A stretch of DNA of 46,968 bases, from positions 1 to 46,968 of the forward strand of contig JAKBBP010000019.1 in assembly GCA_021808445.1 (NCBI GenBank). Reading direction: 5' to 3'. The translations under genes and the position numbers were made by a program. Source of the DNA: Pseudomonadota bacterium. Its GTDB lineage: Bacteria > Pseudomonadota > Gammaproteobacteria > Burkholderiales > Burkholderiaceae_C. The notes under the pieces were generated by a model. That model did no database searches, was not told the DNA's origin, and worked only from the letters and a program-made list of their open reading frames with translations. Every line of letters begins with the position of its first letter. Position 1 is the stretch's first letter. Positions 1-10,628 of the stretch are shown in pieces.

Positions 1-711
<711 letters not shown>

Positions 712-720
712 TGGACAGCC

Positions 721-793
721 CCCGGCGGCCGGGCTTGCCCGGCCTGCCCCCCGAGGGGGTCGAATCGGCTTGGGACGGCCCTGCGCCGATTCG
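721..793. repeat. Cluster of three inverted repeats between atpA and atpG (REP-like)
   Basis: Three consecutive palindromes are visible: GCCGGG/CCCGGC with a 4-base loop (728-743), a C-run facing a G-run (about 747-759), and CGAATCGG/CCGATTCG with a 17-base loop (761-768 and 786-793). There is no T-tract, so an intrinsic terminator is unlikely. The architecture resembles the interspersed palindromic elements common in Burkholderiales genomes, but only one copy lies in this window, so repetitiveness is an inference. It could form a stable mRNA structure within the atp operon. Confidence 0.5.
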
Positions 794-846
794 GTTCTGA
801 GCCTCGGGGAAGGAGCAACCATGAGCGAACGGACTGGAGAGCCCGC

Positions 847-3196
<2,350 letters not shown>

Positions 3197-3257
3197 GCAA
3201 GGTTCGTGGGGCCGCGGCCAGGTGCGCGCGGCCCGTTTCCGGCCTTTCGGAGTGGTC

Positions 3258-3686
3258 ATGAAAACCTTTCATATCGATGTGGTCAGTGCCGAAGAGCTGA
3301 TCTATTCCGGCGAAGCTCGGTTCGTCGCGCTTCCAGGCGAGGCCGGCGAACTCGGCATCCTCGCAGGGCATACGCCGCTGATCACCCGCATCAAGCCCGG
3401 CGCGGTGCGCATCGAGCGCCCTGACGGCGCGAGCAACGAGGAAGACTTCGTGTTCGTGGCCGGCGGTGTGCTCGAGGTGCAGCCGGGGCACGTGACCGTG
3501 CTGGCCGACACGGCCATCCGCGGCAAGGATCTCGACGAGGCGAAAGCCCAGGAGGCCCTGAAGCAGGCCGAGGAGAACCGCGCCCACGCCAAGGACACGC
3601 AGGACATCGCGGTGGTCGAGGGCGAACTGGCGATGCTGGCAGCCCAGCTGGCGGCGATCCGCCGCTTGCGCGGACGCGTGCACTGA
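3258..3686 (+). CDS. atpC: ATP synthase F1 subunit epsilon
   Basis: Epsilon is the small rotor-stalk subunit that couples F1 to Fo and can inhibit ATP hydrolysis. The ATG at 3258 is preferred to an in-frame ATG at 3222. GGAG sits 5 bases before it, and the product then begins [20 protein letters not shown], exactly the family start. The resulting 142 residues match the usual size. The N-terminal beta-sandwich carries [22 protein letters not shown], and the C-terminal helical hairpin begins with the [11 protein letters not shown] stretch. It is the last gene of the atp operon, with a strong intrinsic terminator 45 bp downstream. Confidence 0.97.
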   Translation: MKTFHIDVVSAEELIYSGEARFVALPGEAGELGILAGHTPLITRIKPGAVRIERPDGASNEEDFVFVAGGVLEVQPGHVTVLADTAIRGKDLDEAKAQEALKQAEENRAHAKDTQDIAVVEGELAMLAAQLAAIRRLRGRVH

Positions 3687-3731
3687 CACCCCCGGGCGAG
3701 GGCGTCGCGCTGGCGCGGCGCCCCGGCCAAG

Positions 3732-3762
3732 AAGCCACACCATGCGGTGTGGCTTTTTTTTT
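3732..3762 (+). terminator. Rho-independent terminator of the atp operon
   Basis: A 10-bp perfect stem (AAGCCACACC, 3732-3741, against GGTGTGGCTT, 3746-3755) closes an ATGC tetraloop and runs into nine consecutive T residues (3754-3762). It sits just after the atpC stop, so it should end the atp transcript. Confidence 0.93.
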
Positions 3763-4096
3763 CGTGGGCGCCCGCGCGCAGCGCCCGGAGCTCCGTGGCG
3801 CCGGCGTTTCCTGCGCGATTGCGCGGGCTTGCGCGGGGGTTGCAAGGCGGATGCGCGGGCATTTTCCGGGCGTCAAGGCCGCCTTGCGCCGGGCCGGGCA
3901 CCGCCGCGCGAGGCCCGGATTCGGCCGCTTGGCGGCCGGGAACCCGGCTCGCGCGGCGCTGCTGCACGCCCCGTCGACAGCCTGGGCACTGCTGCGCGGC
4001 CTGTGTAGCATCATGGCCGAGCCCCAGTCCCGCTTCGTCTGCACCGCTTCGTCTGCCCCGCTTCGTCTGCCCCGCTTCGTCCGCCCCGCTTCGCCG
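3763..4096 (+). other. Intergenic region before the rlpA-like gene
   Basis: This 334-bp gap between the atp terminator and the chosen start of the RlpA-like gene contains no gene I can support. The frame of the downstream gene is open throughout, because the GC content leaves few stops, but its translation here is arginine- and alanine-rich with no recognisable domain. The last 66 bases are a 14-nt tandem repeat. The promoter must lie here; I see no convincing -35/-10 pair. Confidence 0.6.
4031..4096 (+). repeat. 14-nt tandem repeat abutting the rlpA-like start codon
   Basis: The unit CGCTTCGTCTGCCC occurs about 4.7 times: 4031-4044 (one change), 4045-4058 and 4059-4072 (perfect), 4073-4086 (one change), and a partial copy from 4087 to 4096. 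It ends at the base before the ATG at 4097 and occupies the place where a ribosome binding site would be. The unit length is not a multiple of three, so copy-number change would shift any frame starting upstream. Confidence 0.9.
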
Positions 4097-5404
4097 ATGT
4101 CCACGCCCAAGCCCGCCCGCCTCGCCCGCCCGCCCCGCAAGCTCCGCGGCAGCCTGCGCGCCTGCCTGACGCCGCTGGCTGCCGCGCTGGCCCTGGCGGG
4201 TTGCGCAAGCGGCCCTGCGCGGCGCCCGGGCACCGGCATGCAGGTACCCGTGAACATCTCCAGCAGCTGCTACGCGCCGGCGCCCAACCCCAACGCGGGC
4301 TACAACCGCGACTACAGGGTGCTCGGGCACGACTATGCGCCCCTGCGCAGCGCCTCCGGCTACGAGGTCGAAGGCACGGCCTCCTGGTACGGCTGGGAAT
4401 CGGGCAGGACCACGGCCATGGGCACGTACTTCAACCCTCGCGCGTTCACGGCGGCGAGTCGCGTGCTGCCCCTTCCCACCTGCGTGGAAGTGACCAACCT
4501 GCGCAACGGCCGCAGCGTGCTGGTGCTGGTCGATGACCGCGGCCCCTTTGTCGACAGCCGGGTCATGGACCTGTCCTATGGCGCGGCCAGGGCCCTCGGA
4601 ATGACGGCCACGGGAACCGCGCCGGTACGCATCGTCGCCCTGGCGCCAGGAGTCCTGCAATCGAACCCGCAGGACAACGGCGCTCCGCCCCCTCCGGCCA
4701 GCGCCCAGGCCGGCCCACAGGGTGCCGCCGAAACCTTTGCTCCCATGCGCCTGACGCCGCCGGCGCAAGCGGTCGAGCTCGCGGGGGCAGGCACCCAGGC
4801 GGCCAGCGGCCAGTCCCTGCAGATCACCAAGCTCGCGCCCCTGCAGGCGCAGAGCCCCCAGGCTTCGCCCGCCCCCGGGGCCAGGTCGGGCCTTCCCGCA
4901 TCGCCTCCCCCGACCGCCAGCGATGCACTTGCGGCGCTGATCGCCTCCAGCACGGCAGGCTCGACACCCTCGGCCCCCCCCGCGGCACCCACCGCCTCGC
5001 AGCCCTCGGCGTCCCCGCCGATGCCCCCGGCCGCGCAGGCCGCCGCCTCCGCGCCGGGAACGTTCAGGGCGGCCGCCGCCGCGACGCCGCGAACGGCTGC
5101 GGCGTCTTCGGCTCCAGGAGAGGCCCTGCCGGCCACCGAACAGGCGCAGGCGCCGATGCCTTCGGGCGCGCCGCAGCCCTACGTGCAGACAGGCGCCTTC
5201 ACCATCGAGTACAACGCGCGCCAGGAGGCGCGGCGCCTGGAGCGCGCCGGCCTGGGGCCCGTGGAGGTGGTGCCGGGCTACGTCCATGGACGCACCTGGT
5301 ACAAGGTGCAGATCGGGCCGCTGCCCCCCAACGCACCCGATCGCGCACTGCGAGACCACCTCGCCCGCCTGGGCCTGCGCAACTACACCTTCGTGCAGCA
5401 ATAG
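4097..5404 (+). CDS. RlpA-like septal-ring lipoprotein with SPOR domain
   Basis: This predicted outer-membrane lipoprotein of 435 residues has a lipobox LAGC with cysteine at residue 36. A double-psi beta-barrel domain of the RlpA family follows (ASWYG near residue 95, VTNLRNGRSV, DDRGPF, MDLSYGAARALGM). Next is a long Ala/Pro/Ser-rich linker, then a C-terminal SPOR domain (about 362-435) that binds denuded peptidoglycan at division sites. RlpA proteins with activity are lytic transglycosylases. Here the usual ANGE-x2-(D/N) and AAH positions read AMGT-x2-N and AAS, so catalysis is doubtful, while the aspartates of DDRGPF remain. The start at 4097 gives a normal lipoprotein signal; in-frame starts at 4013 or 3749 would put untypical sequence, including the tandem repeat, in front of it. 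No Shine-Dalgarno sequence is visible. Confidence 0.85.
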   Translation: MSTPKPARLARPPRKLRGSLRACLTPLAAALALAGCASGPARRPGTGMQVPVNISSSCYAPAPNPNAGYNRDYRVLGHDYAPLRSASGYEVEGTASWYGWESGRTTAMGTYFNPRAFTAASRVLPLPTCVEVTNLRNGRSVLVLVDDRGPFVDSRVMDLSYGAARALGMTATGTAPVRIVALAPGVLQSNPQDNGAPPPPASAQAGPQGAAETFAPMRLTPPAQAVELAGAGTQAASGQSLQITKLAPLQAQSPQASPAPGARSGLPASPPPTASDALAALIASSTAGSTPSAPPAAPTASQPSASPPMPPAAQAAASAPGTFRAAAAATPRTAAASSAPGEALPATEQAQAPMPSGAPQPYVQTGAFTIEYNARQEARRLERAGLGPVEVVPGYVHGRTWYKVQIGPLPPNAPDRALRDHLARLGLRNYTFVQQ

Positions 5405-5453
5405 CGCAGCGCGGCGCCTCCCGGGGAAGCCGCCCGTCGACCGTGGCCTCCCT

Positions 5454-5822
5454 TCAGCCGCCCCGGTGCAGGCAGTGGCGCATGAACTCCTGGCGCGCCT
5501 CGCCGCGCAACGAGTGCAGGCGCGCCTCGGCGTTGCAGCGGCGCATGCGCTGCTGCTGCCGTCCGGGCAGGCGCCGCGGTGCGCCACGCGCGCCGGCCAG
5601 CGGCCCCCGGCAATCCGGCGGCAGGCGCTGCGCCTGCGCGAGGCTTCGCGGCGGAGCCTGCTCGCAGCCGGGTCGCGGCGTCACCGGGTGCACGGCGGCC
5701 CGGGCAGGTTGCAGGAGCAGCCCGGCGGCCGCTGCCGCCACCAGGGCCCCCACCAGGGCCCCCACCAGGGCCGCCACCAGGCTCAGGAAACGGGAATCGG
5801 GCCTGCGCCCCCTTAGACTCAC
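5454..5822 (-). CDS. Small exported PsiF-repeat protein
   Basis: This small minus-strand gene encodes 122 residues. After a short basic N-terminus there is a hydrophobic segment (FLSLVAALVGALVGALVAAA, about residues 12-31) ending at ARA, a likely signal peptide or anchor. The C-terminus QQQRMRRCNAEARLHSLRGE plus ARQEFMRHCL matches the PsiF repeat pattern with its two cysteines. PsiF family function is poorly known; E. coli psiF is phosphate-starvation induced. The GTG start at 5822 has AAGGAG 10 bases upstream. It converges on the rlpA-like gene (49 bp apart) and diverges from argS. Part of the hydrophobic segment is encoded by a 12-nt tandem repeat. The gene is easily missed because the same frame stays open opposite argS. 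Confidence 0.75.
   Translation of the reverse strand: MSLRGRRPDSRFLSLVAALVGALVGALVAAAAAGLLLQPARAAVHPVTPRPGCEQAPPRSLAQAQRLPPDCRGPLAGARGAPRRLPGRQQQRMRRCNAEARLHSLRGEARQEFMRHCLHRGG
5738..5780. repeat. 12-nt tandem repeat in the PsiF-like gene
   Basis: About 3.6 copies of CCACCAGGGCCC (+ strand) run from 5738; the third copy has one change. In the minus-strand gene they encode the (G/A)ALV repetition of the hydrophobic signal segment, so copy-number change would lengthen or shorten that segment in frame. Confidence 0.85.
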
Positions 5823-5879
5823 GATGTTGTCGCTCCTTGCGCGAGGTGGGTGTGCGCCGCGCGCACAGGGGGCGCACTT

Positions 5880-5885
5880 TAGAAT
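5880..5885 (+). promoter_or_regulatory. Candidate -10 box for argS
   Basis: TAGAAT lies in the argS / PsiF-like divergent gap in the context TTTAGAATG, a common housekeeping -10 arrangement in Burkholderiales. The predicted transcript would begin near 5892, about 75 bases before the argS ATG. No clear -35 hexamer is seen, so confidence is moderate. Confidence 0.45.
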
Positions 5886-5966
5886 GACGGGTTTTTCCCC
5901 TGCCAGCCGCGGTGATCGCGAGCGCGCGCCGCCGCGCAGGGCATTCCCCCTGAACACCAGCCCATC

Positions 5967-7721
5967 ATGCGCGACTACCTCCACCGGCTCCACGAGACCC
6001 TGGCCGCCGCCGCCACCAGGCTGCTCGCGCCTGGCGAGAGCCTGGGCGCGGCCGCGTTGCTCGAGCGCCCCAAGGCCGCCGGCCACGGCGACTTTTCCTG
6101 CACCCTGGCGCTGCAGCTGGCGCGGCGGGTCGGGCGCAGCCCGCGCGAAATCGGCCAGTGGCTGCTGGACGCGGTGCAGGCCGACCCCGCCCTGGCCGCC
6201 GGGCTGCAGTCCGCATCCCTCGCCGGCCCGGGATTCGTCAACTTCACCCTCGCTCCGGAACTCAAGCACCAGGTGCTGCGCCAGGTGCTGGCCGAGGGCG
6301 AAGCCTACGGCCGCGCCGCCACGGATCCCGCACGGCGGGTGCTGGTGGAATTCGTGTCGGCCAACCCGACCGGCCCTCTGCACGTGGGACACGGGCGCCA
6401 GGGCGCCCTGGGGGACACGCTGGCCGAACTGATGGCCACGCAGGGCTGGGCGGTCAGCCGCGAGTTCTACTACAACGACGCCGGGGTGCAGATCGGCAAC
6501 CTGGCGCTTTCGGTGCAGGCGCGCGCGCGCGGGCTGGCCCCGGGCCAGCCCGGGTGGCCCGAGGCTGCCTACAACGGCGAATACATCGCCGACATCGCGC
6601 GCGACTACCTGGCCTGCGTGACCGTGCAGGCGGCCGACGGTCAGGCCGTGCGCGGCGCCGGAGACGCGGAGGATCTGGAGGCCATCCGCTCCTTCGCCGT
6701 GGCCTACCTTCGGCGCGAGCAGGACCTCGACCTGAAGGCCTTCGGCATCGCCTTCGACAACTACTACCTGGAGTCGAGCCTGTACTCCGACGGCCGGGTG
6801 CAGGAGGCCGTGCACGCCCTGGTGACCGGCGGCCATACCTACGAGTCCGACGGCGCGCTGTGGCTGCGCAGCACGGACTTCGGGGACGACAAGGACCGCG
6901 TGATGCGCAAGTCCGACGGCAGCTACACCTATTTCGTGCCCGACGTCGCGTACCACCTGGCCAAATGGGAGCGCGGCTTCCACCACGCCATCAATATCCA
7001 GGGCTCGGACCACCATGGCACCATCGCCCGCGTGCGCGCCGGGTTGCGGGGCGCCGACCCGCAGATCCCCGAGGCCTATCCCCAGTACCTGCTGCACAAG
7101 ATGGTCACGGTGATGCGCGGCGGCGAGGAGGTGAAGATCTCCAAGCGTGCGGGCAGCTACGTGACCCTGCGTGATCTCATCGAGTGGTCGGGCGGTGTGC
7201 GCGACGGCCTTTCGCCCGAGGAGCGCGAGGCGGCCATTCGCCGCGGACGCGACGCCGTGCGGTTTTTCCTGGTCTCGCGCAAGGCCGACACCGAGTTCGT
7301 GTTCGACGTCGATCTCGCGCTGGCGCAAAGCGACGACAACCCCGTGTATTACGTGCAGTACGCGCATGCACGTATCTGCTCCGTGCTGGCCCAATGGGCC
7401 GAGCGCGACGGCGGCCGCGAGGAACAGCTGCGGGGCTGCGACCTGGGCCCGCTGAACGGCCCGCGGGAAATGGAGCTGCTGATGCTGCTCGCACAGTACC
7501 CGGATATGCTGCGCCAGGCCGCCGCCGACCTCAGCCCGCACGATGTCGCCTTCTACCTGCGCCAGCTCGCCGGCAGCGTGCACAGTTACTACAACGCCGA
7601 ACGCGTGCTGGTCGACGAGCCGGCCCTCAAGCACGCCCGTCTCGCACTCCTGATGGCCGTGCGCCAGGTGTTGCACAATGCCCTGAGCGTGCTGGGGGTG
7701 AGCAGCCCGCAGCGCATGTGA
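5967..7721 (+). CDS. argS: Arginyl-tRNA synthetase
   Basis: This cytoplasmic class I aminoacyl-tRNA synthetase charges tRNA-Arg. The 584-residue protein shows the N-terminal additional domain, the HIGH-type signature HVGHGR within [16 protein letters not shown], the GSDHHG block, a KMSK-type loop ([10 protein letters not shown]), and the C-terminal helical anticodon-binding domain with YVQYAHARI. No Shine-Dalgarno sequence is obvious before the ATG, but the product starts as the family does ([12 protein letters not shown]). Two genes for a SPOR protein and DsbA follow on the same strand; this argS-SPOR-dsbA order is common in Burkholderiales as far as I recall. Confidence 0.98.
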   Translation: MRDYLHRLHETLAAAATRLLAPGESLGAAALLERPKAAGHGDFSCTLALQLARRVGRSPREIGQWLLDAVQADPALAAGLQSASLAGPGFVNFTLAPELKHQVLRQVLAEGEAYGRAATDPARRVLVEFVSANPTGPLHVGHGRQGALGDTLAELMATQGWAVSREFYYNDAGVQIGNLALSVQARARGLAPGQPGWPEAAYNGEYIADIARDYLACVTVQAADGQAVRGAGDAEDLEAIRSFAVAYLRREQDLDLKAFGIAFDNYYLESSLYSDGRVQEAVHALVTGGHTYESDGALWLRSTDFGDDKDRVMRKSDGSYTYFVPDVAYHLAKWERGFHHAINIQGSDHHGTIARVRAGLRGADPQIPEAYPQYLLHKMVTVMRGGEEVKISKRAGSYVTLRDLIEWSGGVRDGLSPEEREAAIRRGRDAVRFFLVSRKADTEFVFDVDLALAQSDDNPVYYVQYAHARICSVLAQWAERDGGREEQLRGCDLGPLNGPREMELLMLLAQYPDMLRQAAADLSPHDVAFYLRQLAGSVHSYYNAERVLVDEPALKHARLALLMAVRQVLHNALSVLGVSSPQRM

Positions 7722-7771
7722 AAGCGCCCAGCGCCTGCCGGCGCGAGTCCCCGAGCCCTACACGACCCACC

Positions 7772-8428
7772 ATGCCCCGTTCCTCCCGCACCTTCCGCAG
7801 CCAGCACGCGCAACAGCGCGGCGGCACCCTGCTCGGCTTGATCATCGGCCTGGTGCTGGGCCTGGCCATCGCGCTGGCCTCGGCCGTCTACATGAACCGG
7901 GCCTCGCTGCCCTTCATGAATCGTTACCAGCAGCGTCCCACCAGCGCCGCGTCGGCGGCCGCGAACTGGAAGCCCAACGCCGGCCTGAGCGGCACGACGG
8001 CGCCTCCCGCGGCGGTGGCCGGCGCCGGCCAGGCCGGCAAGGTGGCCAGCGCGCCGCTGTCGGCCCACGCCATCGAGTCGCTGGCTGCGCCGGCCAGCGG
8101 CGTGCTGGGCGCCCAGGGCTCCACTTCCGGACGCACGGCGCCCCAGGCGGCGCCCGCTGCGGCGCCTGTCGCCAGCGCGGCGGCCACGCCGGGCGTGCAG
8201 TACATCGTGCAGATCGGCGCCTACAGTCACCGTGGCGATGCCGATGCGCAGCGCGCCAAGGTCGCGCTGACGGGGCTGGAAGCCCACCTCGACGAGCGCT
8301 CGGTGGGCGGGCGCACCTTGTGGCGCGTGCGCGTGGGCCCCTACCCTACCGCCCAGCAGGCGGACGCGGCGCAAAAGACCCTGAACGACAGCGGGATCGG
8401 ATCCGCGGTCGTGCGCGTGGGACCCTGA
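7772..8428 (+). CDS. Membrane-anchored SPOR-domain protein (FtsN-like)
   Basis: This 218-residue bitopic inner-membrane protein has a short basic cytoplasmic N-terminus, one transmembrane helix (about residues 20-40, LLGLIIGLVLGLAIALASA), and an Ala/Pro-rich periplasmic linker. A C-terminal SPOR domain follows from about residue 142 (YIVQIGAYSHRGDADAQRAK, then WRVRVGPY). SPOR domains bind glycan strands stripped of stem peptides at the division septum. The layout is that of FtsN, but homology beyond the SPOR fold cannot be judged here. The ATG at 7772 directly precedes the membrane anchor. It lies 50 bp after argS and 16 bp before dsbA, probably one operon. Confidence 0.88.
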   Translation: MPRSSRTFRSQHAQQRGGTLLGLIIGLVLGLAIALASAVYMNRASLPFMNRYQQRPTSAASAAANWKPNAGLSGTTAPPAAVAGAGQAGKVASAPLSAHAIESLAAPASGVLGAQGSTSGRTAPQAAPAAAPVASAAATPGVQYIVQIGAYSHRGDADAQRAKVALTGLEAHLDERSVGGRTLWRVRVGPYPTAQQADAAQKTLNDSGIGSAVVRVGP

Positions 8429-8444
8429 ATCGAAAGGAAGCAAG

Positions 8445-9092
8445 ATGATGCGCTGGTGGATACGTCTCGCGGCTGCGTTGCTGCTGGCTGGCTCGGCGGG
8501 CGCGCAGGCGGCGCCCCCTCAACTGGTGCAGGGCCAAGGCTACGAGCGCCTGGCCACGCCGCAGCCGGTGAGCCCGCGTGGCAAGATCGTCGTGACCGAG
8601 TTCTTCTGGTACAACTGTCCGCACTGCGCGGCGATGGAACCGCTGCTGGACGCCTGGGCGAAGAAGCTTCCGTCCGACGTCGTGCTCGAGCGCGTGCCGG
8701 TGGCGTTCGCGCCGCAGTTCGAGAGCCAGCAAAGGCTTTACTACGCGCTCAAGGCGCTGGGCAAGGTGGATGCGCTGCAAGGGGCCATCTTCACCGCGAT
8801 TCATCAACAGCACGTCGTGCTGATGAAGCCCCAGGCCATGGCCGACTGGCTGGCTGCCCACGGCGTGCCCAGGCAGAGCTTCCTGAACGCCTTCAACTCC
8901 TTCGGCGTGCAGATGGACGCCAAGCGGGCGACGCAGATGGTCACCGACTACCAGATCACGGGGGTGCCCACGCTGGTCGTGCAGGGAACCTACGCCCTGT
9001 CGGCCTCGATGCCGCAGACACCCGACAACCCGCAGGTGCTGCAAGGCGTGGACCAGATGATCGCCAGGGTCCGCTCCAGCATGAAGCACTGA
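8445..9092 (+). CDS. dsbA: Thiol:disulfide interchange protein DsbA
   Basis: This periplasmic oxidase introduces disulfide bonds into exported proteins and is reoxidised by DsbB. It is 215 residues with a signal peptide (LAAALLLAGSAGAQAA). The thioredoxin fold holds the active site FFWYNCPHC, with the CPHC redox motif at residues 58-61, and the cis-proline loop GVPT. An AAGGAAG element lies about 5 bases upstream of two adjacent ATG codons (8445 and 8448), and either may be used. It follows the SPOR protein closely. A GACGCGG/CCGCGTC hairpin at 9109-9126 after the stop lacks a T-tract. Confidence 0.96.
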   Translation: MMRWWIRLAAALLLAGSAGAQAAPPQLVQGQGYERLATPQPVSPRGKIVVTEFFWYNCPHCAAMEPLLDAWAKKLPSDVVLERVPVAFAPQFESQQRLYYALKALGKVDALQGAIFTAIHQQHVVLMKPQAMADWLAAHGVPRQSFLNAFNSFGVQMDAKRATQMVTDYQITGVPTLVVQGTYALSASMPQTPDNPQVLQGVDQMIARVRSSMKH

Positions 9093-9160
9093 GCAGGCGG
9101 CGCTTGGCGACGCGGAACACCGCGTCGGGATGCGCTGCTGCCCGGGCAGGCCGGCATGCC

Positions 9161-9166
9161 TACAAT
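9161..9166 (+). promoter_or_regulatory. Candidate -10 box for lptA
   Basis: TACAAT ends 7 bases before the ATG at 9174, so a transcript started at the usual distance would be leaderless or nearly so. This supports translation starting at 9174 rather than at the in-frame ATG 9156, which would lie upstream of the transcript. No clear -35 is visible. Confidence 0.5.
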
Positions 9167-9173
9167 GCGCACC

Positions 9174-9827
9174 ATGAAAGCAAACTTCGTGCCGATGCTG
9201 CGAGCCGAGTCGGTGCTGCGCGGGGCCGCCATGGCCGCGCTCCTGCTGCTGTGCACCGGCCTGCCCAGTGCGTGGGCGCTGCGCTCGGATGCCGCGCAGG
9301 CGCTGCTGGTCAACGCCGGCTCGATGCACTATGACAATGCGGCGCAGGCCACCGTCTTCACCGGCGACGTGGTGGTCACCAAGGGCACCTTGGTGCTGCA
9401 CGCCTCGCGCGTGCAGGTCCACCAGCGCGCCGATGGCTACGACGACGCCACCGCCTACGGCAGCGCCAGCCAGCCCGCGACCTTCGAACAGACCCTGGAT
9501 GCCGCGCCCGGACAGCCCCGGCCCATGGTCCATGGGCGTGCTCTGGAACTCCACTATGACGGGCGCAGCGACGTGATCACCCTGACCGGCCGAGCCGTGC
9601 TCGAACGCTCGCTGGACGGACATCTGAGCGATCGAGCGCAAGGCGCCGTCATCATCTACAACGACCTCACCGATGTGTTCACGGTGCACTCCGGCCCCGC
9701 TGGCGTGGATGCTTCCAACCCCCATGGGCGCGTGCGGGTGATGTTGTCGCCACGCACCCCGGCCTCCGCGCCGCAGGCGGCCAGCGGCCCCGCGCTGCGC
9801 CCCTCGCCCGCGCTGGAGAGCCACTGA
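9174..9827 (+). CDS. lptA: Periplasmic lipopolysaccharide transport protein LptA
   Basis: LptA forms the periplasmic bridge that carries lipopolysaccharide from LptC to LptD. The product of about 217 residues has a signal peptide ([15 protein letters not shown]) and an OstA-type beta-jellyroll with the family pattern: a low-identity repeat of short strands, [20 protein letters not shown], and later [20 protein letters not shown]. The C-terminal tail is Pro/Ala-rich. The start at 9174 is chosen over 9156 because of the TACAAT box in front of it. Its TGA overlaps the lptB ATG (TGATG), so the two are translationally coupled. lptC, normally adjacent, is not in this window. Confidence 0.88.
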   Translation: MKANFVPMLRAESVLRGAAMAALLLLCTGLPSAWALRSDAAQALLVNAGSMHYDNAAQATVFTGDVVVTKGTLVLHASRVQVHQRADGYDDATAYGSASQPATFEQTLDAAPGQPRPMVHGRALELHYDGRSDVITLTGRAVLERSLDGHLSDRAQGAVIIYNDLTDVFTVHSGPAGVDASNPHGRVRVMLSPRTPASAPQAASGPALRPSPALESH

Positions 9828-10618
9828 TGGCTGCCGTGCCCGACCAGCGCCCCGCGGCGCCGCCGGCCCCCGCGCGCGCTGGGCTGCTCAGTGTGCGCCA
9901 GCTGCAAAAGCGCTATGGCGGCCGCACCGTGGTGCGCGATGTGAGTTTCGAGGTGCGCAGCGGCCAGGTCGTGGGCCTGCTGGGCCCCAACGGCGCGGGC
10001 AAGACGACCTCCTTCTACATGATCGTCGGCCTCGTGCGCGCCGACGCGGGCGAGATCCACCTGGACGGGCGTGACATCTCGCAAATGCCCATGTACCGTC
10101 GGGCGCGCCTGGGACTGTCCTACCTGCCGCAGGAAGCCTCGATTTTCCGGGGGCTGACGGTGGCCGAGAACGTGCGCGCCGTGCTGGAACTGCAACGCGA
10201 CGCCAAGGGCCATCCCCCGAGCCGCGAGACCATCGAGCAGCGCCTGGGACAGCTGCTGCGCGAGTTGCACGTCGAGCATCTGGCGGACACGCCGGCGCCC
10301 GCGCTGTCGGGCGGTGAACGTCGACGCGTGGAAATCGCGCGCGCACTCGCCACCGACCCCCAGTTCATCCTGCTCGACGAACCCTTCGCCGGTGTGGATC
10401 CCATCGCCGTGATCGAGATCCAGCGCATCGTGCAGTTCCTCAAGTCGCGTGGAATCGGCGTGCTGATCACCGACCACAACGTGCGCGAGACCCTGGGCAT
10501 CTGCGACCACGCCTGCATCATCAGCGAAGGTAGCGTGCTGGCCGTCGGTCAGCCCCAGGAAATCGTCGAGAACCCCGCGGTGCGCAAGGTGTACCTGGGC
10601 GAGAGTTTCCGGCTCTGA
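9827..10618 (+). CDS. lptB: LPS export ABC transporter ATP-binding protein LptB
   Basis: This cytoplasmic ATPase of the LptB2FGC transporter drives lipopolysaccharide extraction from the inner membrane. It is 263 residues with Walker [10 protein letters not shown] at 53-61, the Q-loop region [20 protein letters not shown] typical of LptB, signature [15 protein letters not shown], Walker [14 protein letters not shown] and the switch histidine in [10 protein letters not shown]. About 20 extra Pro/Ala-rich residues precede the conserved start. It is coupled to lptA by overlap and sits 10 bp before rpoN, the standard lptA-lptB-rpoN order. Confidence 0.98.
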   Translation: MAAVPDQRPAAPPAPARAGLLSVRQLQKRYGGRTVVRDVSFEVRSGQVVGLLGPNGAGKTTSFYMIVGLVRADAGEIHLDGRDISQMPMYRRARLGLSYLPQEASIFRGLTVAENVRAVLELQRDAKGHPPSRETIEQRLGQLLRELHVEHLADTPAPALSGGERRRVEIARALATDPQFILLDEPFAGVDPIAVIEIQRIVQFLKSRGIGVLITDHNVRETLGICDHACIISEGSVLAVGQPQEIVENPAVRKVYLGESFRL

Positions 10619-10628
10619 GAACCCAGCC

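Noticed and set aside
3749..4096. N-terminal extension of the RlpA-like protein from GTG 3749
   Set aside because: It would begin in the atp terminator T-run and would place about 116 low-complexity residues before a lipoprotein signal peptide.
5823..7676. Extension of the PsiF-like frame to a 740-codon minus-strand gene
   Set aside because: It lies opposite argS, has shadow composition, and the signal-bearing start with AAGGAG is at 5822.
9109..9126. GACGCGG/CCGCGTC hairpin after dsbA as a terminator
   Set aside because: A perfect 7-bp stem, but no T-tract follows.
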